Of a stretch of 64,000 nt of DNA, positions 39,829 to 48,845 are shown piece after piece. The notes under the pieces were generated by a model, which was given only the letters and a program-made list of their open reading frames with translations, was not told the DNA's origin and did not search any database. Every line of letters starts with the position of its first letter. Position 1 is the first letter of the stretch. Location: the NCBI RefSeq assembly GCF_900104245.1, contig NZ_FMXN01000002.1, forward strand, positions 275,413-339,412, read 5' to 3'. A program made the position numbers and the translations under genes. Source of the DNA: Pseudidiomarina indica. Lineage in GTDB: Bacteria > Pseudomonadota > Gammaproteobacteria > Enterobacterales > Alteromonadaceae.

Positions 39829-41558
39829 TTTTCCTCTAAAATTTTCACTCCGACTTGACGAATCACGCCTGAATCGTTGACGTCTCTCACGGTGAGCACA
39901 ATATTTCCTAATCGAAGGTGATCGCCGATTACCGCTCGGCGATGGAATTTCATCCCAAAGTAATCGGTTAACGTTGTTTGAGCGGTGCTTTCATCCATCT
40001 CACCGATAGGATAAAACCCAGCAATATCTTGCAGCGCCAGGTCGCCATTGAGGGTAAAGTCCCCAAAAAACTCACTGCTCTGTAAATCTTTCGGTTGCCC
40101 ATCTGTTGCTAGAACTTTACTGACTGCGTCGATATCTTCTAATTTCGCAATCACCACAAGAAGGTCTTTCTCTTGGATCACGGGGTCATTATTAGGATGG
40201 ATCCATTCTCCTTGGCGAATAATCCCAATGAATTCGATATTCACATCCCATTTGAGCTCTTTCCACTTTTTATCACAGGCAACGCAACGGTCACTAATCT
40301 GAAAACCCCAGGCTTCCATTGGATCCTTGGCACCTAATTGATCCAAGGGCATTCGTCGATCCGGTTCCGCGGGTGGCGGAATTTCTAAGCCCAACCAGCG
40401 CGCCATAGGAGCAATGGTCCATCCTTGAACAATCAAGGACACCATCACCACCACAAAGGCCACGTCAAAATAGAGTTCTGGATTCGGCACGCCGGTGAGC
40501 CATGGATACAAAGCTAGGATAATCGGCACGGCACCGCGCAACCCAACCCAGCTAATAAAGACTTGCTCTCGCCATGGAAAGTTAAAGGGTAGCAACCCGA
40601 CAATCACGGAAATGGGGCGTGAAATAAAAATCATTAATACCGCGACACCCAGCGACAAATGCCAATGTTCAATTAAGTGGGATGGAGTGACCAACAACCC
40701 TAAAATCAAGAACATCATAATTTGGCTTAGCCAAGCCATTCCATCTTGCACCTGCAAAATATGAGGCAGTTGAGGTAATCGCGAGTTCCCAATTTTATAG
40801 CCCATTAAATAAACGGCTAAATAGCCGCTGCCACCAACGCCTGCGGTTACTGCATACATGACGACTGCGGTTGCCAGCGCCAGCAACGGGAAAAATGAAA
40901 ACTGTACGGTGATTTTTTGGGTCAGCCAAATAAACAAGCGGCCACCCAACCAGCCCCCAATGAAGCCAAGAATCACTTGCTTAATAATATCTAAGGAAAT
41001 GGTGACCAATGAGAATGTTTCACTCGATGCAATAATCCCCGTAATGGCCATTGTTAGAATAATGGCCATTGGGTCGTTGGTCCCTGATTCAATTTCTAAG
41101 GTGGAGGCAACGCGTTGTTTAATTTTTAGGTTTTTCGATTGAAAGATACCGAACACTGCCGCGGCATCGGTGGAGCTCAAAATTGCGCCAATCAGAAATG
41201 CCGTCGGCCAAGGCAGATCGAAAAGTAATACAACGCCAACCGCTGTCAGGGCACAGGTCATGGCGACACCCAGTGTTGCAAGGGTGAGAGCGGGGCCTAA
41301 CGCCACCCTAAACCGCTCTCGATTGGTTCTCATCCCGCCGTCAAAAATAATCACGATTAACGCCAGCGAGCCAATCACGAAGGCTAACTCAGGATTATCA
41401 AACGCAATACCGAGAACGCCTTCTTCTCCAGCCAGCATTCCAATAACGAGGAAGGTGAGTAGTAACGGTGCACCGAGTCGATTCGATACCGCGACAGCTA
41501 AGATACTAACCAACAGTAAGGTGCCCATGATGAGCATGAGCCCATTAACACTTATCAA
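39819..41558 (-). CDS. nhaP2: Potassium/proton antiporter NhaP2 (CvrA) family
   Basis: CPA1-type cation/proton antiporter of 579 residues. The membrane part (about 1-395) carries IIFDGGMRTN, GAILSSTDAAAVF with the ion-binding Asp residues, LEIESGTNDPMA and ISWVGLRGAVPIILA. It is followed by an RCK_C domain (about 415-500) and a CorC_HlyC-like C-terminal domain, the domain order of E. coli CvrA. Members exchange K+ or Na+ for H+; which ion here is unknown. The start is TTG at 41558, supported by AGGAGA six bases upstream; the next ATG (residue 8) lacks such a site. Confidence 0.9.
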   Translation of the reverse strand: MISVNGLMLIMGTLLLVSILAVAVSNRLGAPLLLTFLVIGMLAGEEGVLGIAFDNPELAFVIGSLALIVIIFDGGMRTNRERFRVALGPALTLATLGVAMTCALTAVGVVLLFDLPWPTAFLIGAILSSTDAAAVFGIFQSKNLKIKQRVASTLEIESGTNDPMAIILTMAITGIIASSETFSLVTISLDIIKQVILGFIGGWLGGRLFIWLTQKITVQFSFFPLLALATAVVMYAVTAGVGGSGYLAVYLMGYKIGNSRLPQLPHILQVQDGMAWLSQIMMFLILGLLVTPSHLIEHWHLSLGVAVLMIFISRPISVIVGLLPFNFPWREQVFISWVGLRGAVPIILALYPWLTGVPNPELYFDVAFVVVMVSLIVQGWTIAPMARWLGLEIPPPAEPDRRMPLDQLGAKDPMEAWGFQISDRCVACDKKWKELKWDVNIEFIGIIRQGEWIHPNNDPVIQEKDLLVVIAKLEDIDAVSKVLATDGQPKDLQSSEFFGDFTLNGDLALQDIAGFYPIGEMDESTAQTTLTDYFGMKFHRRAVIGDHLRLGNIVLTVRDVNDSGVIRQVGVKILEEKAN

Positions 41559-41569
41559 AATAGTTCTCC

Positions 41570-41598
41570 TTGGTCACACTTAGAATGCCCCGTATAAT
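41570..41598 (+). promoter_or_regulatory. Probable sigma-70 promoter for rdgB-hemW
   Basis: TTGGTC (41570-41575), a 17-base spacer and a perfect TATAAT (41593-41598) lie 33 bases before the rdgB ATG. The -35 overlaps the leader of the divergent antiporter gene. Confidence 0.65.
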
Positions 41599-41631
41599 AC
41601 CAAGCAACCCTAAACAACTGGTGCATATTAA

Positions 41632-42222
41632 ATGGAAAAAATTGTTTTAGCGAGCGGCAACCGTGGAAAAGTCCAAGAAATCCAACAATTGCTGAAGCCC
41701 TTGGGCTGGGATGTTGTCCCGCAAACAGATTGGGGATTTGTTGAGGCGGAAGAAACCGGTTTGACGTTTATTGAAAATGCCATTATCAAAGCTCGCCATG
41801 CCGCCCACCACACCGGCTTGCCAGCATTGGCCGATGATTCAGGATTGGCAGTGGCTGCTTTAAATGGTGCGCCAGGGATTTATTCTGCCCGTTATGCTGG
41901 AAGCCCATGCACAGACCAAGAGAATATTGATAAGTTATTGTTCCAGCTACGCGACGTTCCAACACATGAACGCCGAGCAAGTTTCCACTGTGTTTTAGCA
42001 TTACTAAGACATTCTGACGATCCAACCCCGATTATTTGTCATGGGCGTTGGGATGGTTATATTACCACATCCCCTCAGGGAGATCAGGGTTTTGGTTATG
42101 ATCCAGTGTTCTGGATTCCTGAATTAGAATGCACGGCAGCACAGCTCACACTGGCACAAAAACACCAGTATAGTCACCGTGGTGAGGCATTACGCTCCCT
42201 GTTAAATCAATTGCAGGCATAA
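41632..42222 (+). CDS. rdgB: XTP/dITP diphosphatase RdgB
   Basis: House-cleaning NTPase removing dITP, XTP and dHAPTP from the nucleotide pool; 196 residues (E. coli 197). Ham1-family motifs: [64 protein letters not shown] and [10 protein letters not shown]. It lies three bases before hemW, as in E. coli yggV-yggW. Confidence 0.96.
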   Translation: MEKIVLASGNRGKVQEIQQLLKPLGWDVVPQTDWGFVEAEETGLTFIENAIIKARHAAHHTGLPALADDSGLAVAALNGAPGIYSARYAGSPCTDQENIDKLLFQLRDVPTHERRASFHCVLALLRHSDDPTPIICHGRWDGYITTSPQGDQGFGYDPVFWIPELECTAAQLTLAQKHQYSHRGEALRSLLNQLQA

Positions 42223-42225
42223 GTC

Positions 42226-43377
42226 ATGAATTTGCTCCGGCTCCCTCCCCTCTCCTTATACATTCATATTCCTTGGTGTGTCCAAAAGTGCCCCTACTGT
42301 GATTTTAACTCTCACAGTTTAAAGCATGACATTCCAGAGGCTGAATATATTGCACGGTTGCTCGATGATCTCAGAGCTGACCTTGACTGGGTGCAAGGGC
42401 GTCCATTACAAAGCATTTTTATTGGTGGCGGTACTCCCAGCCTGATCAGTGCAGCGGGAATTGCTCGTCTACTGCAAGGAGTCCAAGCCCTTATTCCATT
42501 CACGGAAGATTGTGAAATCACTCTAGAAGCAAATCCTGGAACCTTCGAAACCGAACGCTTTGCTGGGTTTGTGCAGGCAGGTGTGACGCGCCTATCGATT
42601 GGTGTGCAAAGCCTGAACCCGCATCATTTACAGACCTTGGGGCGCATTCATGATCCGCACCAAGCGCAAGCGGCCGCCCAGCATGCAAGACAGTTACCGC
42701 TGCACAGTTTCAATTTGGATTTGATGCATGGTCTGCCCCAACAAACGCTGGCTGAAGCCATGGCGGATGTACAATGCATTCTCGCACTCGCACCCCCGCA
42801 TATCTCATGGTATCAACTCACCATTGAACCCAATACCGCCTTTGCGAGTCGTCCCCCCAAGCTGCCCGAAGACGACACCTTGTGGGATATTCAAGAACAA
42901 GGGCATGCGCAATTATTAGCGGCAGGGTACGAGCATTACGAGATTAGTGCGTATGCAAAACCTGGCCATCGCAGTCGTCATAATCTAAATTATTGGCGGT
43001 TTGGGGATTACCTTGGCATTGGTTGCGGTGCCCACAGCAAAATCACACTGCCAGACCAAAATGAGGTGATTCGCTGCGAAAAAATCAAACACCCCCAAGG
43101 CTATCTTGATTTAACGCGCCCATTACGCTACCGACAATGGTCGGTGACTCCAGATGAGCGGCCGTTTGAATTCTTTATGAATTATTTTCGCTTGCTCGAG
43201 CCTGTTCCGAAAGCTGACTTTGAGGCGTTTACTGGAATACCGGCGGAGGTTGCCGACCAACTGTTACAACGCGGGCAACAGCAAGGTCTCGTGGAGTCCT
43301 CCGCAGATGCCTGGTTAACCACTGAACGTGGGCGGCGCTATTTGAATACGCTGCTGGATTTATTATTGGAAGAATGA
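42226..43377 (+). CDS. hemW: Heme chaperone HemW (radical SAM)
   Basis: Radical-SAM protein once called oxygen-independent coproporphyrinogen oxidase-like; 383 residues. The cluster motif is CVQKCPYC (CxxxCxxC), preceded by LYIHIPW. Also present are FIGGGTPSL, LEANPGTF, RLSIGVQSLNP and ISAYAKPGHRSRHNLNYW. HemW proteins lack the extra N-terminal Cys arrangement of true HemN and serve in heme delivery. Its TGA lies six bases from the trmB stop, within a shared inverted repeat. Confidence 0.95.
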   Translation: MNLLRLPPLSLYIHIPWCVQKCPYCDFNSHSLKHDIPEAEYIARLLDDLRADLDWVQGRPLQSIFIGGGTPSLISAAGIARLLQGVQALIPFTEDCEITLEANPGTFETERFAGFVQAGVTRLSIGVQSLNPHHLQTLGRIHDPHQAQAAAQHARQLPLHSFNLDLMHGLPQQTLAEAMADVQCILALAPPHISWYQLTIEPNTAFASRPPKLPEDDTLWDIQEQGHAQLLAAGYEHYEISAYAKPGHRSRHNLNYWRFGDYLGIGCGAHSKITLPDQNEVIRCEKIKHPQGYLDLTRPLRYRQWSVTPDERPFEFFMNYFRLLEPVPKADFEAFTGIPAEVADQLLQRGQQQGLVESSADAWLTTERGRRYLNTLLDLLLEE

Positions 43378-43398
43378 GCGGGGTTACTCAACCCGCTC
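43376..43398. repeat. Inverted repeat over the hemW and trmB stop codons
   Basis: GAGCGGGGTT (43376-43385) pairs with AACCCGCTC (43390-43398) with one bulged G. The trmB TAA (43386..43384) lies at the loop and the hemW TGA (43375-43377) overlaps the outer stem. No T-tract is seen on either side. Confidence 0.5.
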
Positions 43399-44100
43399 AA
43401 ATTTCAGATCCCAAACCCCGTGCCCTAACCGCTCACCGCGTTTTTCAAACTTGGTATAGGGCCGCTCTTCGGGACGTGGAATATAGGTATTGTCAGCAGA
43501 CAAATTCCGCCAATGGGGCGCAGCCGACATCACTTCGAGCATATGCTCAGCGTAGTTTTCCCAATCGGTTGCCAAATGCAGCACACCGCCTACAGCCAAT
43601 TTTTGCCGCAGCAACTCAACAAATTCGGGTTGAATTAAACGTCGTTTGTGGTGTCGTTTTTTATGCCAGGGGTCGGGGAAGAAAATTTGTACCCCCGCTA
43701 AACTCGCGTCGGCAATACAATCTTGAAGGATTTCGACAGCATCATGCTCATACACCCGCAAATTGGTGATTTGTGCCTGTTCCGCATCCATGAGACAAGC
43801 GCCAACGCCCGGCCGATGCACTTCAATGCCGATAAAGTTTTTTTCGGGTGCGGCCGCAGCCATTTGCACCAGTGACGCGCCCATCCCAAAGCCAATTTCT
43901 AAAACTGTCGGTGCTTGGCGCCCAAATACTTGCTCCAACGCCAACGGCCCTTGTGCATGGGTTAGTCCTAATTGAGGCCAAACCCGTTCAAGGGCTGCCG
44001 CCTGGCCTTTAGTAAGCCGCCCTTCGCGCTTCACGAAACTACGAATTTTCCGACGAAACGTGGTGTCACTGGACGCTTGCTCGATATGCTCTGAACTCAT
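43384..44100 (-). CDS. trmB: tRNA (guanine-N7-)-methyltransferase TrmB
   Basis: Makes m7G46 in tRNA; 238 residues. Motifs: [14 protein letters not shown] near the start, SAM-binding [41 protein letters not shown] and a C-terminal [20 protein letters not shown]. In E. coli trmB and mutY are divergent neighbours; here an ompA-type gene lies between them. Confidence 0.96.
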   Translation of the reverse strand: MSSEHIEQASSDTTFRRKIRSFVKREGRLTKGQAAALERVWPQLGLTHAQGPLALEQVFGRQAPTVLEIGFGMGASLVQMAAAAPEKNFIGIEVHRPGVGACLMDAEQAQITNLRVYEHDAVEILQDCIADASLAGVQIFFPDPWHKKRHHKRRLIQPEFVELLRQKLAVGGVLHLATDWENYAEHMLEVMSAAPHWRNLSADNTYIPRPEERPYTKFEKRGERLGHGVWDLKFERVE

Positions 44101-44145
44101 GGTGCCTCAATTTAATTTAAGATAAAAATGCGGGCAGTTATTATG

Positions 44146-44181
44146 CAAAAAGGCACACTAAACGCAAGTTTAGTGTGCCTT
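44146..44181 (-). terminator. Rho-independent terminator of the OmpA gene
   Basis: AAGGCACACTAAAC (44150-44163) and GTTTAGTGTGCCTT (44168-44181) form a perfect 14-bp stem around GCAA; on the minus strand it is followed by TTTTT. It lies 25 bases beyond the ompA stop. Confidence 0.9.
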
Positions 44182-44206
44182 GGATTACAACCGAATCAGG
44201 TGACTA

Positions 44207-45289
44207 TTATTCTTTAACAGGCACTTGTTTCGTTACTGACATGGCCGCTTCAATACGACGGTTTTTCTCGCGATTTTCACGGGTTTCATTCGAGTACTTC
44301 GGACGAGTTTCACCGTAACCTTTTGTGGTTACACGTGACGCTGCAATGCCATATTCGTTGACTAACAAGTCACCTACAGCCTTCGCACGACGCTCAGACA
44401 ACAATTGGTTGTAGCTGGCTGGTCCGGTGTTATCGGTGTGACCTTCAATCACTACGTCCAGTTGTGGGTACTCTTTCAAGAACTCCGCAGTGTTGCGTAC
44501 ATCTTCACGTTGATCTGCTGATACTTCGGCAGACTCCAGTGCGAAAGTCACCACTAACTCACGGGTAATAGTTTCATTTTCATAAACCACACAACCGTCT
44601 GCATCGACTTTGTAGCCGGCACGAGTGTTCGGGCACTTGTCACGGTTATCTGGTACACCATCACCATCTGAATCGACCACCACTGGCGCTACTGTTGTTG
44701 GCGTTGGCGCTGGTGCTGGCTCTTGCTCAGGCTTGGTGTAGGTTGATGCCGTGGTGCCACCGAAGTAATAACGTAATGACGTCATCACCATAAATTCGGT
44801 CAAGTTTTTCTCACTTTGCTGAACTGCACCTTCAACGGTGAATGCCCAGTCATTGTTAATGAATTCACGGTAACCGGCACCGACACGTAAAAACGATGTT
44901 TTGATGTCGCTGAATTCCGTCGCGTTAATACCGACTGAGCCATAAAATTTTGGCGTGAAGTTATAAAGCACGTCCACACCGTAAGCTGAACCGGTTGAGG
45001 TGTCATTGGTGAACTCTAGCTTACTGCGCAGGTAATCGTAGTAAATCCGATATCCCCACTCAGGTGTGAACTGATAACCTGCTTCAATCCCTGCAAATGG
45101 CGTATCAAACCCACCATCGAAAGATTGCAACTGATTTTTTTCGATCACGCGGCGATCGGAATCCGTGCCAAATAAACCAATACGTGGACCGACATAGATA
45201 CTGCCTGGTTCCGTTGCTTTATTTGCAAGTGCTGGTGCAGCAAGCACTGCGGCAGCGACCGCTACGGATACTAAAGTTAATCGTTTCAT
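44207..45289 (-). CDS. ompA: OmpA-family outer membrane protein
   Basis: A 360-residue outer-membrane protein: signal peptide (1-21, MKRLTLVSVAVAAAVLAAPALA), an eight-stranded barrel domain (about 28-195), a Pro/Thr-rich linker, a thrombospondin type-3 calcium-type repeat (DSDGDGVPDNRDKCPN) and a C-terminal peptidoglycan-binding OmpA domain with IEGHTDNTGPASYNQLLSERRA. Start ATG at 45289 has AGGAG six bases upstream. It is the only gene here with both a good TATAAT and a classical terminator, suggesting strong monocistronic expression. Confidence 0.92.
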   Translation of the reverse strand: MKRLTLVSVAVAAAVLAAPALANKATEPGSIYVGPRIGLFGTDSDRRVIEKNQLQSFDGGFDTPFAGIEAGYQFTPEWGYRIYYDYLRSKLEFTNDTSTGSAYGVDVLYNFTPKFYGSVGINATEFSDIKTSFLRVGAGYREFINNDWAFTVEGAVQQSEKNLTEFMVMTSLRYYFGGTTASTYTKPEQEPAPAPTPTTVAPVVVDSDGDGVPDNRDKCPNTRAGYKVDADGCVVYENETITRELVVTFALESAEVSADQREDVRNTAEFLKEYPQLDVVIEGHTDNTGPASYNQLLSERRAKAVGDLLVNEYGIAASRVTTKGYGETRPKYSNETRENREKNRRIEAAMSVTKQVPVKE

Positions 45290-45337
45290 GAGATGCTCCT
45301 TGTGTTTTCTCATCGGTCGATGGATTGTAATAGGTAA

Positions 45338-45343
45338 ATTATA
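45338..45343 (-). promoter_or_regulatory. -10 element of the ompA promoter
   Basis: A perfect TATAAT reads on the minus strand 48 bases before the ompA ATG. No good -35 hexamer lies at 16-18 bases, so an activator may be needed. The intervening leader is AT-rich. Confidence 0.5.
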
Positions 45344-45441
45344 ATACAAATTGGCCCAAAAAACCTGTACATTCGTGGCTTTACTTAATATTTTCATCAA
45401 GGTTTACACCGCTTTAACATGAGCCCCTCAAAAAAACAGCC

Positions 45442-46449
45442 ATGAATGACCCGATAATTCCCCCTTTAGCACCCGTTGCACTCCATCATGCGTTGATCAC
45501 GTGGCAACAGCAAAACGGCCGTCATGACCTCCCATGGCAGCAACAACCAACGCCCTATTCGGTGTTAGTCAGCGAAATCATGTTGCAGCAAACCCAAGTC
45601 GCAACCGTCATTCCTTACTATCAACGTTGGCTGGAAAAATTCCCAAATTTTGAATCACTTGCAGCCGCATCTGAAGACGATGTGTTAGCCTTATGGCAAG
45701 GGCTTGGGTATTACTCACGAGCACGCAATTTACATCGCGCAGCGCAATTTGTGGTAGCCGAACGGGGCGGCATATTGCCGCCCTGCTCTGAGCAATTACG
45801 AGAAGTCCCTGGGGTAGGCCCTTACACCGCCGGCGCGATCTGTGCATTTGCCTTCGACCATCCGGCCCCCTTGGTGGATGGGAATGTCACCCGGTTTTTT
45901 AGTCGTTATTTCGGCATTACGGGGGACGTCACCTCTAGTCGTGTCAGTAAACACATTTGGCAACTGGCAGATGACTATACCCCGCCGCAGAACAATCGCG
46001 TGTATGCACAAGCTTTATTAGATATGGGGGCGACCGTTTGTACACCAAGCCAACCGCAGTGCCATGGATGCCCGGTGCAATCCAGCTGTAACGCCTGGCA
46101 AACCGACCGTGTTCTGCAACTTCCTGAAAAAAAGAAAAAAGCCCCCATTCCCACTCGTGCTGGCTGGTTTGGCCTCGATGTTGATCCGACTGGCGTGGTG
46201 TTGGTGCAACGTGATGCCGCCGCAGTATGGCCCCGCTTGTGGTGCCTTCCGGAATTCACCGAGCAACCCACCAAGCTCGAACTTCATGGCGAATTTCGGC
46301 ATACCTTTTCTCACTACAAACTCAACGCCCAAGTGTTTACGTATCAGGCAGCAGCGGACAGTCGTCGTGTGCCATGGCAGGAGCTTACCGACTATGCGCT
46401 GCCGACCCCCATTCGGCGTTACCTCATGGCCTTGAAGAAAAAATTATAA
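45442..46449 (+). CDS. mutY: Adenine DNA glycosylase MutY
   Basis: Removes adenine mispaired with 8-oxoguanine; 335 residues. Motifs: SEIMLQQTQVATVIPYYQRW with the catalytic Glu, helix-hairpin-helix VPGVGPYTAGAI, the catalytic Asp in LVDGNVTRFFSRY, the 4Fe-4S ligands in CTPSQPQCHGCPVQSSC, and a NUDIX-like C-terminal domain that reads 8-oxoG. It starts at 45442, with no strong ribosome binding site. It is followed by yggX, as in E. coli. Confidence 0.96.
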   Translation: MNDPIIPPLAPVALHHALITWQQQNGRHDLPWQQQPTPYSVLVSEIMLQQTQVATVIPYYQRWLEKFPNFESLAAASEDDVLALWQGLGYYSRARNLHRAAQFVVAERGGILPPCSEQLREVPGVGPYTAGAICAFAFDHPAPLVDGNVTRFFSRYFGITGDVTSSRVSKHIWQLADDYTPPQNNRVYAQALLDMGATVCTPSQPQCHGCPVQSSCNAWQTDRVLQLPEKKKKAPIPTRAGWFGLDVDPTGVVLVQRDAAAVWPRLWCLPEFTEQPTKLELHGEFRHTFSHYKLNAQVFTYQAAADSRRVPWQELTDYALPTPIRRYLMALKKKL

Positions 46450-46470
46450 GCGCGTCAATGGCGCTCGTGG

Positions 46471-46496
46471 TTTGCATTCGCTGTTTGCATTCACTG
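46471..46496 (+). repeat. Two tandem 13-bp units between mutY and yggX
   Basis: TTTGCATTCGCTG (46471-46483) is followed directly by TTTGCATTCACTG (46484-46496), differing at one base. They lie 49 bases before the yggX ATG. Both contain TTTGCAT, also found upstream of plsY. Confidence 0.5.
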
Positions 46497-46544
46497 ATGG
46501 CTCCAGCCTAAAATAGCACTACATTCCGCAAGACTGAGGTGATT

Positions 46545-46817
46545 ATGAGTCGTATTGTCTACTGTGAGTTCTTGAAGAAAGAAGCTGAAGGGCTCGACTT
46601 TCAGCTTTATCCAGGTGAGTTAGGAGCTCGAATCTTCAACTCCATTTCAAAAGAAGCGTGGGGGCTCTGGCAAAAAAAGCAAACCATGCTCATCAATGAA
46701 AACCGCCTCAATATGATGGATGCGAATGCTCGCGCTTTTCTCGAAGAGCAAATGCAGGCATTTCTATTCGAAGGCAAAGAGATTACCGTGGAAGGTTATA
46801 CCCCCCCGCAAGATTAA
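46545..46817 (+). CDS. yggX: YggX family oxidative-damage protection protein
   Basis: A 90-residue cytosolic protein implicated in iron trafficking and protection of Fe-S clusters. Near-identical family segments: [43 protein letters not shown] and [16 protein letters not shown]. The start is the ATG at 46545 with GAGGT four bases upstream. Its TAA abuts the stop of the convergent waaA-kdkA gene with no base between (TAATTA). Confidence 0.95.
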   Translation: MSRIVYCEFLKKEAEGLDFQLYPGELGARIFNSISKEAWGLWQKKQTMLINENRLNMMDANARAFLEEQMQAFLFEGKEITVEGYTPPQD

Positions 46818-48839
46818 TTAGCGCTGATAAGCAGCAATGAGTAGCGGCCAATCGCGGGCTTCATTAAAATGAAACTCCGACTCGCTATTGGTCGCTTTCG
46901 TCAGCTCTTTGTTAAAGGAGCGCAACAGCCGTTGCAAGTTTGCTTCTTTCCAACTGCCTGACTCTCGGATATCACACTTATCAAAGTCCACGATCCAACA
47001 CTTCCCAGCACTGTCTAACATAATATTCCGACAGTTTAGATCGGAGTGATAAACATTGGCATTATGCAACTCTCGAATGGCCTGACCAATGGTGTCCCAT
47101 TCAGCTGGCGTGAGTTCACGTTGTTGGAGCAACTTAAATAAATCTTGGGTGTGTGGAATCACTTCCACTAAAATATCAGCTCGGTAGCCCCAGCCAGGCG
47201 CTTGTGCGTAATAGGCCGCCACCGGACGTGGTACCGGTAACCCTAATTCGCGTAACTTCAGCAATAACGAAAACTCAGCCATGGCTCGGCTTTCGGCGAT
47301 GGGCTCTCGTTTAAAACGATCGCGGTTGAATTTGCCGACCAGACCCCCACGATAATAATGGCGTAGCAACAGGTCATGGTCCCCTTGGTCAATGAAAAAA
47401 GCCGTACTCCGCCCTGTGGCTGAGCCTTTCACTTTGCCCTGTGCTTGCCAATAACTGGGCGAAAAGTACTCAACTGGACACTCTTTGAGAAGCTCTGGAT
47501 CATACCAAATCATGGATTTTTTATGCGGTTGTACGGTTGTCATCATGGCCATGGTCCTGTGTTGTTCGGTCATCTCCACCGAAGGTAAAAAACGCTGAAT
47601 ATCAGCCAAGATCGCCTTGGTTGCACCTCGATCATCGGCAAATTCATGCTGCGCTCGCAGCGCCATTGCGCGTGCCGTATCGGGCTCTGTTAGCCATTGT
47701 GACCAAGTGGTTGCTAACGCCTCGGCTGAGTTCACCAACGCCACCCCATCAACGTGTTTAAGGCGGGTAAATAATTGTTCGAAATTAAAGACATGGGGCC
47801 CTGTGGCAATGGGGGTTTCAGTTGCAATCGGTTCCAACGGATTATGCCCACCACGTTCAATCAAGCTGCCACCAATGAAAGCACCATCAGCAATGGCATA
47901 CCAAAGCATCAGTTCGCCCATGGTATCTGCTAAAAATACTTGATGGGTGGTGGTCACTGGCTTGTTATCGCTCCGTCGAATATAGCTTAGCTGTGCATTT
48001 TCAATGAGTTGGGCAACCGCTGTGAATCGTTCAGGGTGGCGCGGCACCAAAATCAGCAAGGCCTGGGGATGCACTTTTAGCACCGTCTGAAACGCGCTGA
48101 GTACCTGTTCATCTTCACCATCATGGGTACTGGCGGCCACGAGAACCGGGCGTTGCAGCGCTTGGCGCCAGTCATTGGCTTGCTGCGGCAAGGTCGCGGC
48201 AAGCTGAATGTCGTGCTTTAAATTACCGCGCACTGCGAGCTGTTGAGGAGCGACTCCTAACTGGCGAAAACGTTGTTCACTCTCCGCCGTTTGCGCGGCA
48301 ACAAAACTGAGTTGCTGCCACACGGGTCCTAGCAGCCACGCATAGCGTTGATAGCCGTGCTGGGAGCGCTCCGACATCCGCGCGTTGACCACCAACAGAG
48401 GAATCCCCCGACGATTGGCCTCCGCCACAAAGCAAGGCCAAACCTCGGTTTCTAAGACCACCACCATACGTGGCGCCAACTTACGAAAAAACCGCTTCAT
48501 GGCCCCCGGCGTATCAATGGGTAAATAACTATGGAAAACGCGTTCGCCAAAAAAGCGTTGGGCAATGGCAGCTGCCGTTGGGGTCATGGAAGTGAGGGTA
48601 ACCGGTAACTTGGGATAAGCCGCCAGCACCGCTTCAATCAGAGCACGGCCCGCAATGGTTTCTCCCACGGACACGCAGTGAATCACAATGCCATCACGCG
48701 CTTGTGCCGGCAGCGCATGAAGTGCCAATCGTTCGCGCCAGCGCTGCCGATATTCAGCTGCTTTCGCACCGCGCAGCCACAGGTAAATGAATACCAGTGG
48801 CGTTGCGAGCCGAATCAAGAGTCGATAGCTAAACGTCAT
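46818..48839 (-). CDS. waaA: Fused Kdo transferase (WaaA) - Kdo kinase (KdkA)
   Basis: One 673-residue frame. Residues 1-418 are a GT30-type Kdo transferase: N-terminal membrane anchor, VSVGET with the catalytic Glu, LETEVWPCFVAEANRRGIPL, VAASTHDGEDE and GGSLIERGGHNPLEP. Residues 430-673 match KdkA, a lipopolysaccharide kinase of the protein-kinase fold: RHYYRGGLVGKFNRDRF, VYHSDLNCRNIMLD (catalytic loop) and IVDFDKCDIR. Together these would add a single Kdo to lipid IVA and phosphorylate it at O-4, as the separate Haemophilus and Vibrio enzymes do. The linker contains three internal ATGs after an AGGA, so separate kinase translation is possible. The start is the ATG at 48839; a TTG two codons earlier is open. 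Confidence 0.93.
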   Translation of the reverse strand: MTFSYRLLIRLATPLVFIYLWLRGAKAAEYRQRWRERLALHALPAQARDGIVIHCVSVGETIAGRALIEAVLAAYPKLPVTLTSMTPTAAAIAQRFFGERVFHSYLPIDTPGAMKRFFRKLAPRMVVVLETEVWPCFVAEANRRGIPLLVVNARMSERSQHGYQRYAWLLGPVWQQLSFVAAQTAESEQRFRQLGVAPQQLAVRGNLKHDIQLAATLPQQANDWRQALQRPVLVAASTHDGEDEQVLSAFQTVLKVHPQALLILVPRHPERFTAVAQLIENAQLSYIRRSDNKPVTTTHQVFLADTMGELMLWYAIADGAFIGGSLIERGGHNPLEPIATETPIATGPHVFNFEQLFTRLKHVDGVALVNSAEALATTWSQWLTEPDTARAMALRAQHEFADDRGATKAILADIQRFLPSVEMTEQHRTMAMMTTVQPHKKSMIWYDPELLKECPVEYFSPSYWQAQGKVKGSATGRSTAFFIDQGDHDLLLRHYYRGGLVGKFNRDRFKREPIAESRAMAEFSLLLKLRELGLPVPRPVAAYYAQAPGWGYRADILVEVIPHTQDLFKLLQQRELTPAEWDTIGQAIRELHNANVYHSDLNCRNIMLDSAGKCWIVDFDKCDIRESGSWKEANLQRLLRSFNKELTKATNSESEFHFNEARDWPLLIAAYQR

Positions 48840-48845
48840 TAGCAA

